A stretch of DNA of 64,000 bases, taken from positions 707,501 to 771,500 of the forward strand of contig CAWUCO010000218.1 of NCBI GenBank assembly GCA_963920705.1. The letters run 5' to 3'. A program made the translations under genes and the position numbers. Below are positions 36,214 through 48,000 of this stretch, piece by piece (position 1 is the first letter of the stretch; each line of letters starts with the position of its first letter). This stretch comes from Odiellus spinosus. Lineage: Eukaryota > Arthropoda > Arachnida > Opiliones > Phalangiidae. A model generated the notes under the pieces. That model was not told the DNA's origin. It did not search any database and worked only from the letters and a program-made list of their open reading frames with translations.

Positions 36214-36330
36214 AGTTTTAAACGGCTTAGTATATTGTTTTAACTCTTTTGGCCAGCCAAGGGTCAGGACTTGAATCCTATTGAAAGTATCTGGGCTGAG
36301 ATGGTTCGAATTGTCAGCCACGAAATCTTG
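36214..36330 (+). pseudogene. Second, inverted Tc1/mariner C-terminal fragment
   Basis: On the + strand this reads FWPAKGQDLNPIESIWAEMV, the DPNP-type third catalytic region of Tc1/mariner. Together with preceding non-coding bases (GTTTTAAACGGCTTAGTAT) it is the reverse complement of 35612-35727. The remnant is therefore bounded by the same transposase 3' segment on both sides. Homology stops near 36312-36330. Confidence 0.75.
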
Positions 36331-36604
36331 TCAGATCGTGAAGATCGCGATTATAGTTCAACCTAACGTTTTAAAAGAAAATTTAAATTTAATATCTGTC
36401 ACTTCAGACATCCGAAATCGTAACATATCCTTCTGGGTCTTTGTTAACAAAGACATATTTGATTTTAGGATCTATGGAGCTGGATCAAATTGATCAAGCT
36501 TTAAACCCATTAAAATTGATTTTTGCAATTAACTAAATTAACTAATTTGAAGAAAATGAATTAACTTAGCTCGCAGTCTCGCACCAGACGTCAAGGCGAG
36601 CTCA

Positions 36605-36973
36605 ATGCCAACTTTATGCAACTCCATAGAAGCTAATGAATGTTTTGATCCGAGCCACCAGCTATATATGGCTTTATGGCGTTTACAAGCGTCAGACGCG
36701 TATAGTTTTTGCAGCGGGCTTGAGCATCTTGTCGTATCTATACCTTATATAGTGGTTCCGGGACAGACGAAGAAGGACGCTGTACGAGAAGACAGTCTCT
36801 CATTTCAGGTTGGTATTTATAGCGCTCTCATTAATTCATTGGAACGCCGACTTCGAATGGACTCGATCCTAGACCGAGAGTATTCTTTAATACCATCCAG
36901 GCGGAAACCAAACCAGATTAGCCGCAACACACAGGGCATTTCGAGCTCTGGTGGGTTCTATGGGTCATTTTAA
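36605..36973 (+). CDS. Hypothetical 122-codon frame, doubtful
   Basis: The frame is open for 122 codons from ATG, longer than most chance frames around it. It has no recognisable motif, signal peptide or repeat, and no neighbour that supports it. Its last 11 codons fall in the left arm of the palindromic MITE, which argues against a conserved gene. I list it only because of its length. Confidence 0.12.
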   Translation: MPTLCNSIEANECFDPSHQLYMALWRLQASDAYSFCSGLEHLVVSIPYIVVPGQTKKDAVREDSLSFQVGIYSALINSLERRLRMDSILDREYSLIPSRRKPNQISRNTQGISSSGGFYGSF

Positions 36974-37275
36974 AACGAAAATATAGTATAACGTTTTGTC
37001 ATACGGGGCGTAGTTTAAGAGCTACGAAATGAATCATGCGCGGATGATCCCTTAACGTGCATTAATAAACGGATACTCAATAATAAAATACGCGCGCGCT
37101 TTAAAATATCAGCTAAATCATTATGCGTATTTTATCATTAAATAAACGTTTATTTATGTACCTTACGGGGTCGTCCGCGCGTGATTCATTTCTTAGCTCT
37201 TAAACGATGCCCCGTACGACAAAACGTCATAGAACATTTTCGTCTGAAAATGACCCGTAGAACCAACTGTAGCTC
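36942..37275. mobile_element. Palindromic MITE-like element, about 330 bp
   Basis: The left arm (36942-37095) and right arm (37125-37275) are imperfect reverse complements around an axis near 37109. Paired words include GGGTCATTTT with AAAATGACCC and AACGTTTTGTC with GACAAAACGT, and GAGCTACGAAATGAATCA with its partner. No coding frame belongs to it. The superfamily is not determined. Confidence 0.7.
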
Positions 37276-38836
37276 GGTTCTACTACCATTTTCGAAACAC
37301 CCTTTATATAGTTAAAGACTTCTCCATCTTCCGCGCCAATATGAGTATTCCTTGGTTGAAAGGTAAGCTTTAAGACAGTTCGACGGAATCTAGTGTTACC
37401 TACAGATAGAAAGTTAATTTATGAATTTTAATTAAACGGAAAAATGATTTTTTTACAGAGGGCTATCTAGAACCTTTTATTATGGAATTTAAATTAGGCA
37501 TAATTAAAGATTTTAAAAAAATCGAACGCTTTTATTTCGTAATGTTGCAATGTTAATTATCTATCCTAGTTAGATGTGTCTAGTTAAATTAATGGAAACC
37601 TTCCAAGTATTTCAAATACATTTAAACGGTTGCCGTTACGTTTGAAATACTCGGAAATTCCAGTTTTGGGTACTATGGGGTTTACTGGCCAGGAGCTCTA
37701 TATACTAAGCCTATCCCCAGCTTGCTATACCGTCCTCGTATCAATCAAGTTCTTCCCTCTCAATTTCTCAATTTAAAGAAAATCCAAAATATAAGTTTTG
37801 CCACAGTAAAAATGTTTTTGTTAAAGACTCGCTTGTATACTATACTGTATGTAAGTTTAGGGTGGGAAAAATAATCTCAACTGATACGAGTTTTACCAGG
37901 ACCCTCTGATGAGATTCAAATAGTAAGAAAAGTTTGAAAAAGAAATGCACGTGTGACCACGTGTAAAAAGAGAGAAAAAGGTAGGGCTTGGCCCTCTTGT
38001 GGATTGTGTTTGAAAAAGAGAAGTGAGGGTTCAGAAGAAGGAGAGCTTGGACGAAAGGTGAACGCGAAAGGTCGAAATGTTGAACGGACGACGAAAATAA
38101 AAAGGAAAGACCCCGCGAACGGAAAATCGGTTCGCGAAAAATAAAACTACGGCCGAATTGGTCCGAGATCGCTTTCGCGCTAAACCGGCTAATGTCGGGA
38201 TAACGAAACGAGTGAAACAAAAGAGACAACGGTTGTCCTAAAGGAAATGATTAAAATAGAAAATACGACGTTAATCTACGCTTGAGAACATCAGGCCGCC
38301 AGGGATGACTTGCCCGCACCTACTAAGAGCCTCGCCAACGCCAAAGGACCTGCTAAGTTCCACCTAAAGTATAACAATTTGAATAAGAGAGAAGCTACGG
38401 GCTAGAGAAAGAGTATTAATTGTCTGTTAGAATGGAGTAATATGATGTGTTATGTTTTACTGTATATAGTTATGTTAACCAATCATTAAGAGTGTGAATA
38501 TTATGATTTCAATTTTGTTTACATATTAAAAGTGGCAAACCTTATACCAAGGACTCATTGATATAAAATAATTTAAAATAACGCCTAGACAACGATGACC
38601 AACAAGTAATAAATTAAATATACCCCTAAACAAAGAGTCTTCACCTAACCTAGATGTAAAGGGAAGGTGACAAGGTTTAGCTTGGCTCATTTAGCTGATT
38701 AGATGAAATACCCTTTTTGTTAGTGATAGAAATTACAGGCGTTAAGCAAGGTTTAAGTCTTACGGATATGTAATTTCGCTGCAATGTAGCTGTAGTCAGA
38801 AAGTCAGACCCATACAATTTATCGTAGTAGTAATAT
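37276..38836. other. 1.56 kb without a recognised gene
   Basis: A hairpin lies at about 37598-37662 (CCAAGTATTTCAAATAC facing GTTTGAAATACTCGG). A purine-rich stretch at 37950-38150 opens frames of 63 and 129 codons on opposite strands; their composition is low-complexity and no motif is seen. Confidence 0.5.
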
Positions 38837-39329
38837 CATACAAGGGAGCTAACTCCCGCATTCCTCAACAGCGGCGCTGCGATCGCTTTTCGATGGATCA
38901 AATCAAGCATTGGTCGGAAAATTGTTAAAAAAGTGTCGTGATGTAATTCATCATCCCAACCCCACCCCCACCCTACACCCTACACCCTCAATAGTAATGC
39001 TAGAAACTGTAGACAACAAAGTGAGGTTGAAATCATTCTATTTTATTCCTCTTAAACCTGATAAATCTTTCTATGCTTGTTAAAACGAACCTTACTCGTA
39101 GCAATGTTAGAGACTGTGAAATACCTGATAAATAATAAGGTTAATCGGCAAAGGTAGACTGAAACCAATTGAATTTTAAAAGAACAATAATGGTAAAAAC
39201 TTACGAAATTCTAAAATCAACATTAGGTAAACATCAAAGGGAGGGTATAATTAATCTAACGTTTTAAAAAAAGGCAATCATATCTTAATACTTATGAAAA
39301 CTTTGAGAGCTAAACTCAATAACATTGGG

Positions 39330-40870
39330 ATAGCAAACAAGCGTTATAACCTAGCGATAATGTCATGAAACAGACAAACTGACAAAGATTTTTATTTTGA
39401 GACTTAGATCAAAGTATACAATGGTATTTAACATATGAGTGGTATACAAAACAATACCATTGGAGATATCAAACCACGAGTTTTTCACCTAGCGGTGATA
39501 ACTTCAAACAAGTAAACCGAAAATGTTTGGTTGTTTTTGAGAGGTAAATCTAAGCAAACTATTTGAGAGATATATTGTACAATACAGCAATAGCATCAGA
39601 GATATCAAACCAAGGGTTTTTACACATAGCGGTGATTACTTGAAACCTGTAAACTGAGAAACTTTTATGCTTTCTGAGTAAATCAAAGTAAACAATGGAA
39701 ATTAACATATGAGAGGTATAAACAATAATACAACAACTACATTGGAGATATCAAACCACGCTTTTTTTCACCTAACCGAGATATCTTGAAACAAAACAAA
39801 AACGAGAAGGTTTTATAGTTTTTTTATGAGGTAAATCAAAGTAAACAAGGTCTATTGCCATATGAGGGTATATTGAACAATACAACTGTAGCATTAGGGA
39901 AATAAAAAACAAGAGTTTTTCACCTGACGGAGATATCTTGAAACAAACAAAACGAGTAAGTTTTGTAGTATTTTGGGCAGTAAATCAAAGTAAACATTAT
40001 TTATTTGCATATGAGGGTAATATTGAACAATACAACTTTAACATTGGCGATATCAAACCAAGCGTTTTTCACCTAGCGGAGATATCCTGAAACAAACAAT
40101 ACGAGAAAATTTTGTAATTTTTATGGGAGGTAAATCAAAGTAAACAATGTCTATTACCATTTGAGAGGAATATTGAACAACACAACAATAACCCTAGGGT
40201 ATTAAACCAAGCGTTATGCAACCAGCGGTGGTATCTTGAAACACACAATCCGAGAAAACAACGTTTATTACCATATAATACGTATATTGAAATTTAACAA
40301 TATCATTGGTAATATGAAACAAAGCGTTATGCACCTAACGGAAATATCTTGAAAACACAAAATCGAGAAGTTTTTACCTACCGGTAATATCTTGAAAACA
40401 AGTAAAAGGAGAAAAGTTTATTTTGAGAGGTAAATCAAAGTAAACAACGGTGATAACCATATGAAGCATATATACAGCAATACATTGGATATATTAAACC
40501 AAACGTTTTTCACCTAGCGTTGATTACTTGAAACCGGCAAACTGATAAAGTTTTGTAGTTTTTTTTAACTAAATCAAAATAAGCAATGTTTATTTCCATA
40601 TGTAAGATACACTGAGCATTACATCATAGGAATTGGGTATATCAAACGAAGCGTTTTATCACATATCGGTGATTACTTGAAACCAACAAACGGCTAAAAT
40701 GTTTTAGTTTGAGGGGTAAAGAAAACTACAATGATTATCACATGAATACTTGAAACCAACAAACGGATAAAGTGTTTTAATTTGAGGACAAAGCAAATTA
40801 CAGTATATAGATCAATACAACTACAATAAAATTATGAAACACGAGTTCTTTCACCTAGTGATAATATAAT
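39330..40870. repeat. Degenerate satellite in the third copy, about 11 units
   Basis: Landmarks ATATCAAACCA...TTTTTCACCTAGCGG recur at about 39331, 39466, 39601, 39743, 39897, 40029, 40197, 40311, 40485, 40630 and 40838. The spacing varies from about 115 to 210 bp. Confidence 0.8.
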
Positions 40871-40904
40871 GAAAATATGAGGTATTTTCACAGTATTAAA
40901 TATA

Positions 40905-41575
40905 TTTTATACATAAGAGAATTAAAGTCGAAAAATTCCTATTATTCCAAAAGAGTATAAAGATCAACAATATTATGTAAATAGTCTATTAGCATAATCT
41001 CCATAGAGTTAAAGTTTCAAAAATATTTACGTGTAGAAGCTGAGGGTTTGTTGCATGGAACTAGAAGCCATCGAATGCAGACTTCAGCTATTTCCAATAC
41101 TACCAACGCCCTCAGAAATACCCAGACTTTATGGAAAAGGGAAGTCAAAAAAGTCCTATTATTACAAAAGAGTATACAGATGAACAGTATTACATAAATA
41201 GTCTATTAGCATAATCTCATAGAGTTAAAGTTTCAAAAAATATTGACGTGTAGAAGCGGAGGGTTTGTTGAATGGTACTAGAAGACATCGAATGCAGACT
41301 TCAGCTATTTCCAATACTACTAACGCCCTCAGAAATACCCAGACTTTAAGGAAAAGGGAAGTCAGAAAAAGTCATATTATTCCAAAAGAGTATTGAGGGA
41401 GTTATATCGAGTACTGAAGCATTCTTCTTAATAGTCGTGTTTAAAGATCTATAGATCGAGAGTATGTTGTAAATACCCTATTAGCATAATCTCCATTGAG
41501 TTAAAGTTTCAAAAATATTTACGTGTTGAAGCGGAGGGTTTGTTGCATGGTACTATAAGACATCGAATACGAACT
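40905..41575. repeat. 205-bp array in the third copy, about 3 units
   Basis: Each unit carries TATTATTCCAAAAGAGTAT or a close variant and ATTTACGTGT. Units correspond to those at 19646-20690 but are fewer and more diverged. Confidence 0.8.
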
Positions 41576-44341
41576 TCTATGATCAAACGACATAGAATTT
41601 GTGTTGCTTTCCAATGGAGAAGGATGGTGGTCTTATAGTAAACTTCTCTATGCCCTTGAATAAAAATATTTCGTTGCGTTCTTATATTACGAAGAAATAA
41701 CCCTTTGATAATTTTAAAAAACTCTATAGGGTGTAAAAAAATTCCAAGGCTAAAATCATTAATTATAAAAAGGCAAGCGTACTGTAGCGAGTGAGAAAAT
41801 TATGAAATAACTTCGTGGGAAGATAAAAGCTCCCCAAGGTTAGCAAGAGGGATCTGGATTAATCATTTTAGAAATAACAGAACCGTAATATGGCTAATGC
41901 TAAAAATCGTGGCTAGATATAGCCTAGTAAGACAAAAAATTTATTTATTATAATAAGAGCATTGGGGGGGGGGGGGGTTATCAAACAAAGAGTTATGTAA
42001 CAAGCGGTGATATTTTTAACACAGGTAAACCGAAAGAGGTTTTATTAGTTTCTTGTTCCTCTCAAATCCGAGTAAACAATGTTGATTTCCATATGAAACG
42101 TACATTGAACAATACAATAATAGCATTGGGATATGAAACCAAGCGTTAATCAACTAGCGGTGATATTTTGAAACAAGTAAATCGAGAGTTTTATTTTTCA
42201 GAGGTAAATTAAACCACCTTGATTAACATAAGAGACGTACATTGAACAAAAAACCAATAATTGGATTGGAGATATGAATCAAGCGTTAATCACCTAGCGG
42301 CAATAGTTTGAAACAGGTAAACCGAGAAAGTTTTTAATGGTCAGAGCTGAATCAAAGTAAACCACGTGGTTTACCATATGTGACGTACATTGAACAACAC
42401 AATATTACCATAAGAGATATCTAACAAGCGTTATCCACCTAGCGGTTATATATTGTAACCAATAAACTTGAGAAAATTTGTATTTTTTCCAGAGTATAAT
42501 CAAAATAGGCAACGTTGATATATATGAGTAAAATATTCAAAAATACATCAAGAACATTGGAAATATAAAAGTAAGCGTTATACGTCTTATGGTAACATCT
42601 TGAAACCGATAAACCGAAAACGATTTGTAATTTTGAGAAGGAAAATCAAAGTAAAAAACAACGCTAACTTTCAAATAACACGTACAATGAATATTTCAAT
42701 AATAACATTGGAGGTATCAAACCAATCGTTAATCACCTAACGGTTATATCTTGAAACAGACAAACCGAGAAATTTTTTTATAGTATGTGGACCATATTAT
42801 TATCGAAGAAAGAGAGAATGAGTAAACTTTCTTCTCAGATTAAAATATTAACCCTGATATACGCATGAAGAAGAAATATTCTATTATAGGAAAACCAATT
42901 ATAAGAATAATTGATTGTTTAATCATTCGAACTAAGGGAAACCTGACACGTGATATATGATGTATTGTAAAGGGGTAATGACGTCATTGTATTAATGTTT
43001 ACTATTTTCTTTGAATTACATAATTCCAATAAGAAAATTGTATGCCCCTGCGAAACTTAGGGTAGGCTTTCATGTAAGGCTTCGGTGTACTACAGGTAAG
43101 CCCCCTATACAGGGACACCCCTCTCACGTGAGCAAGCAAATATCTTAGCTGTACGACTTGTAGTTTGGGAGGTACATCCTATGTTATTCATATGGACAAC
43201 CATATTATTCCTATGGGTACTATTTTTAAGCTGTAAAATATTACAAATTCGTATTCGGGTGTGTACTATAGTGTATGTTGATCAACATGTATGAATAGTT
43301 TTAGCTATGTATATGAATACTGAGAAGGCATGGATATATTACGGTATGTTTGTGTACCTGTGTGTTATATTGAGTTTGTATTAGAAAATATGTATTATAT
43401 TGAATTCAACAGCTCTTATTCAATAACGCTAGAATATAAAAGGACTTCCATCAATGATCAAGAATTAGGAGATCAAGAGGTTGTTTAACGTCAAGTTGAA
43501 GTGATTGTTTATACTCAACAAAAATATTTAATTGTAAGTTAGAAGAGAAAATTACTGTTTTTCTTTTTAAAAATGTCATTTTATTTTACAGTTCTATATT
43601 TATGAAACAGTACAATCTTTACGGAAAAGTTAACTTTTAATTGTTTTAATGTTCAAATCAATACTATTTCAAATAATAGATTTACTTAAACATTTTCACC
43701 TTCATGGATATTATATCCTCCAAATTCACAAATGTTTTTGTTTAATATATGTTAACATATCTTTAACGTAATTTTATCATATTTATACATAACTCGAGTA
43801 AACCTTTTTCAATTATACATATAAATGTTTTAAATATTATGTAAATGAAATATTTTTAAATTAAATTAATCGAGTTGCAATACATGGAAAATAAAATTCA
43901 ACAAATTTCTTATACAGAAGTAAAGGTAATTTGATGGTTGCTTGTTTTTGTCAAAAACATCTCTAATTGGAGCATTCATCTAGTCTTGAAATCTGTCAGT
44001 TTTATATATAACTCAACATAACAACCCAAAATACTCTCTAGTAATTTTTTTCATTAATTGTAATAATGAATTTTTTAATATTTTACAATATTTATTTTAA
44101 TGAGAATTACGGTTAGATACATTTAGTATCTAATGAAATAATCCAGAATAATCTCTAATAACTTTTCATTGATTGGTATAATTTATTTTATTATAATATT
44201 TTTGAGTTTAATAAGGTAATGCGGCAAATTATCAATGGATAATTCGTTATTTTCGTTGTAGCATTACGAATAGATCTCACTTTTTTAATAAAAAAATTTT
44301 AAAATATAAAATTTCAATGATTTGAATAATAATATCTTTCT
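41576..44341. repeat. Third-copy interior: inner satellite and gene flank
   Basis: Degenerate satellite units occupy about 41970-42780 (about six, one more than in the palindrome arms). A 13-base G run is at about 41962-41974. From 42900 to 44341 the sequence follows the left arm closely, including TGACGTCA near 42979, and contains no other gene. Confidence 0.7.
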
Positions 44342-45649
44342 CTAAACGTCTTTAAAACGTTTAAAATGCAAAATGGTAATTGTTTTACCAAGCTTGAATG
44401 GTATATTACTACCAACATCAGTTGTAATATCTATATCGACAACATCAAACGTAGGTGTTTTAAGGGGATAATAATTAATAGGATTAAACATTAAATCATG
44501 CGTAATATTATTCTTATTATCAGGTCTAGGGATCCTTTGTAATAAGTCTCCCCATTTATCACCTATAATCTGTCTTTTTATGAGACTAGTATTTACGAAC
44601 GAATTCTGTATACCTCTGTTTATATCAGCCATATATTTTCCACATGTATTATGCGTTAATTCTTTATCAATTTGTGTATAATCAAAACCTAACATGAGAC
44701 CTAATCCAGGATTGTTTTTAGGAAAAAGAATGCTAAAATTATCTCGCAAAAAATTTTGTTGATCCGATATATGATAAAATGGTTTTCTTTCGTCAATTAT
44801 CCCCAATCCACAAAGCAACGTTACCATTCCATTACTATTTTGTTGAAAATCAAAATATTGTCTCGTTCTTGGTGAAAAACACTCTTTCATTCCATTTAAA
44901 ACACTCGAGATATTTTCGTACATTCCATGTTGAAGTTGATAAGTTTTAGTTTGATACAAAAGATTATCGATACACTCGTGCCCCATTAACGTGAGAGGTT
45001 TATAACTTTTTACCATTTGACGAAGATAAAACGGAGGAAATTCACAGGTGTCGAGTCTACGTATGGTCGGGTCTAAAGGCCGTACGCCAACGATAGTTTC
45101 CTCCGTTAACCATTTATCATAAACACTAGAATCTAAACCTAATAAATCGCAATAAACTTTAGGAAATTTAACAAAAGTTTCTCCATTGGGTTCTTTAAAT
45201 TTAACAACAAAACGTTCTTGTTCCTTTACGATATCAATTTGAAATTCTATCGCGTCTTTCACTTTCTCGTTGTTTATAGATGTATGCATTTGTTTGATAA
45301 CTTTATGATAAAGACTCTTACCACTATTACCTTTCACAATAACAGTTTTAGCGTTTAAGGTCCCTTCATATATTTCATACTTAAAATCTAAATCAACCAT
45401 TTTGACAATGAAGGTATCGGAAGAATTGGTTATATTATCCCATTTTGAAGGCATACTTATATCCGATAATCCGACTCCCCATTGTCCATGTCCTAAATCA
45501 ATTGATACGGGCAATTGATTAAAATAACTAGTACTAGTGTTTTTAGGGTATTTCTTCATCGAAGACTCACTCGTCAGAGTTAAAAAGAGAGAATCGTGTT
45601 TAGGAACGAACGAATCCATGTTTCTAACGTTAATGAAATTTAATCTCAT
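44342..45649 (-). CDS. 435-aa element protein, third copy (function unknown)
   Basis: Full length, 435 codons, same start and stop positions as the palindrome copies, with about twenty amino-acid changes from the left copy and no stop or frameshift. Changes are spread along the protein (for example R53G, S183E with K184E, and the last residue D to V). The conserved N-terminal (LTLTSESS, LPVSIDL, GVGLSDISMP) and C-terminal (YYPLKT, FDVVDIDIT) blocks are kept. The neighbouring arrays have been remodelled while the frame stayed open, which hints at purifying selection or a recent common source. The AATAAA after the stop is mutated here. Confidence 0.85.
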   Translation of the reverse strand: MRLNFINVRNMDSFVPKHDSLFLTLTSESSMKKYPKNTSTSYFNQLPVSIDLGHGQWGVGLSDISMPSKWDNITNSSDTFIVKMVDLDFKYEIYEGTLNAKTVIVKGNSGKSLYHKVIKQMHTSINNEKVKDAIEFQIDIVKEQERFVVKFKEPNGETFVKFPKVYCDLLGLDSSVYDKWLTEETIVGVRPLDPTIRRLDTCEFPPFYLRQMVKSYKPLTLMGHECIDNLLYQTKTYQLQHGMYENISSVLNGMKECFSPRTRQYFDFQQNSNGMVTLLCGLGIIDERKPFYHISDQQNFLRDNFSILFPKNNPGLGLMLGFDYTQIDKELTHNTCGKYMADINRGIQNSFVNTSLIKRQIIGDKWGDLLQRIPRPDNKNNITHDLMFNPINYYPLKTPTFDVVDIDITTDVGSNIPFKLGKTITILHFKRFKDV

Positions 45650-45707
45650 ATTTCAGTCTAATTAATACATCAATGAATTTAAAAAATAGCATAACGAACG
45701 ACAATAT

Positions 45708-47360
45708 TGGCCACCAAAACGCCCGAGGCGCGAGCGCGAAATCCCGAGATTTCCCGTTTTGTTGGGCAACACTCCTCTCTCGTCTCTCTCGTTATCTCTG
45801 TTTCGGCTTTAAAGGTCTAGTTATGGATTTTTAAATTTTCTGATTAACTTGTATTATAGCGTTTCTTAACCTTTGGCTTAGAAAATAAAAGCCGTTATAT
45901 TATATTGACTAGTTATTATAACAAGAATAAAATTAATTCACGTTTTTTTCTAACGCTCTATCTATTCATTTGAATTTGGCATCGGTGAAAACCATATATC
46001 GGGTAATTGAGTGTGTTCAAAACTAGTGAACGTATATCTTGAAGCGTTATGACTAATAATATATAATAGGAGGATATATCGTCAGCTAACCAAAAAATCT
46101 TCGGATGCTACTAAAAGAAAGAAAATCGAAGTCCTTTAATGAAAATAGCTGTGATAGATCTTTCATAAGTGTCAGTGTCAAGTAACCTCAACTATTTACA
46201 TTAACACCCTCAAAATTGATCAAACTATCCACGCTCTGTTGAATACAATTCGGTGTTTTATTTGTAATAAGGTATTTTTTCTATGCTATTTAAAATAATT
46301 ACAAGCTCCAAATACATTTTCGATTATAGCTCATTAAACTAACCGATCAAAATCTTTCATTATTTTGGAAAGAAACACAATTTTATTTTAAGGTGAGTCT
46401 GCTACTTATTTTTCTTAGATTCAGTCAAGCGGTGAAAGATTCTTCCAATGCTATAAAATTTAATCCACTTAATGTAAAAGCATTTTACCTTGGGTCAAAA
46501 CCAACTTGAAAATATAAACTGCATAAAAACGCCATCTCGAACTAAACAGCTTTGACCAAGAAAAAATTAACCTAGAGATATATTATTTACTGTTTAATAT
46601 AAAAAATGTTAAAATCGAAAGTATTTATCATGCATCGAATATATCCAAAGGGAACTTAATAAGATTGATTATACTTATTATTAAAAGATTTTGGGTGTTG
46701 GTAAAAATGCCTTCACGATGAAACTAATCAGGCATAAGAAAAAAGAGCTCAAATTCCCGGCTAGTTATTCGAACGAATAAGCTATTGAAATACTGTATCA
46801 AGTAATGATGTTTTAAGTTATCATTGAAGCGTATAGCTTACTCGTCAAAAAGTAAAGCTAGGGTCCGCGGGAGATTTCAATGTTAAAAAGATGTTAATTT
46901 AATATGACCATTGTATTAAATCTAATTAAATTTTTATAGCTGTATTTCCCAGCCTGTTCAATACTATAATATTTAATTAATTTTGCACTTGATGCTGATT
47001 GGTTTCATTTTACGGAAATTTCGGGTGCTTGAAAACCTTACCATCTGGACAAGTATTTCCTCAAAAGTAACTTTCATTAATAAACAATGTTTGTTAAGTT
47101 ATTCGGGTTTTAGAATGTTAATATTTTACGTAAAATAGACTACGCGAACCAAGATTTTAATTACTTTTCTTCGAAGTTTGAGTGAATATGGGCTATGTTA
47201 AAGGAAACTATGAATTAAAATGGAGATTTTGAGTCTATTTTCGACTAGGAAAAACAACATTTTGAATAACTTTTAAGCTAATCATTATAGCTATATGAAA
47301 ACTAGGTCTCTTACGTAAAGGAATGTGGAGAATCGAGTGATAATGCCCAAATTATTCTCA
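45708..47360. other. 1.65 kb without a recognised gene
   Basis: The first 80 bp after the third-copy breakpoint are unusually GC- and CpG-rich for this window (GGCGCGAGCGCG, then the palindrome GAAATCCCGAGATTTC) and end in a CTCTCT tract. The rest is AT-rich and unrecognised. Confidence 0.5.
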
Positions 47361-48000
47361 AAAGAACAACAGCAACTCCCCATAAGAGTCTGGGTCCACG
47401 TAATGTTAAAAATTTTCGTCTCTTTTATGATAAATTCGTATTATATTATTAAAATAGGGTAGTTGGGGGATAATTTAAAGCTAAAATTCGAGCTCACAAC
47501 TGTAAATTTTGGGAATTACAACGAATGAAAGGTTTCTTCCATAATGTAAAGAATAGGAAGAATCTATGACTTCCGTGCCGGATATGAAAGCCTTCCCCGA
47601 CACGAAAATCTTGAACGGTTATTATTTTAGATTCATAATTATGTTAGGAAAATATTAGGAAAGAATTATTTTGTAACTGCCACGGGTATAGTGCTGGCGG
47701 CAAAATGAAATTCGTATATTTTTGGTCTACTATGCCTCGAAATCCTCGAAAACGCCTGTAGAAGTGTTCCACTTGTCAAGCATTCATGCAGTAGGCTTTT
47801 GCTAGCTTTACAGGGGCCGTGCAAAGACTATATAGCTTACTTGAATAGTCTTTGGTGTATAAGAAACTCGAAAAATAAATAGAGAAATCATACCAATTAG
47901 AAGATACTGGAGTAGTATCATTAATTTTTATTTCATATTAAACAAAACACACTTGTATAAAACGGACAAATTATTCATTTAACGCTAAGGTTTTCTACGT

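Larger units (their letters stand above)
38837..45707 (+). mobile_element. Third copy of the palindromic element, single arm
   Basis: It begins with the arm terminus (TAGTAGTAAT, then GAGCTAACTCCCGCATTCC) and follows the left arm through its repeat zones to the gene, ending at ACAATATT (45701-45708). There the homology stops at the point equal to 24649, so the inner 628 bp and the symmetry centre are missing. The 182-bp array is absent and only one 108-bp unit is left (about 39010-39120), while the degenerate satellite is longer than in the palindrome. Base differences are scattered, so this copy is older or of a different subfamily. Confidence 0.85.

Noticed and set aside
37840-38229. 129-codon - strand frame opposite a 63-codon + strand frame
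   Set aside because: The DNA is purine-biased on one strand, which opens long frames; the products are low-complexity (Phe/Ser/Leu or Lys/Arg/Glu rich).
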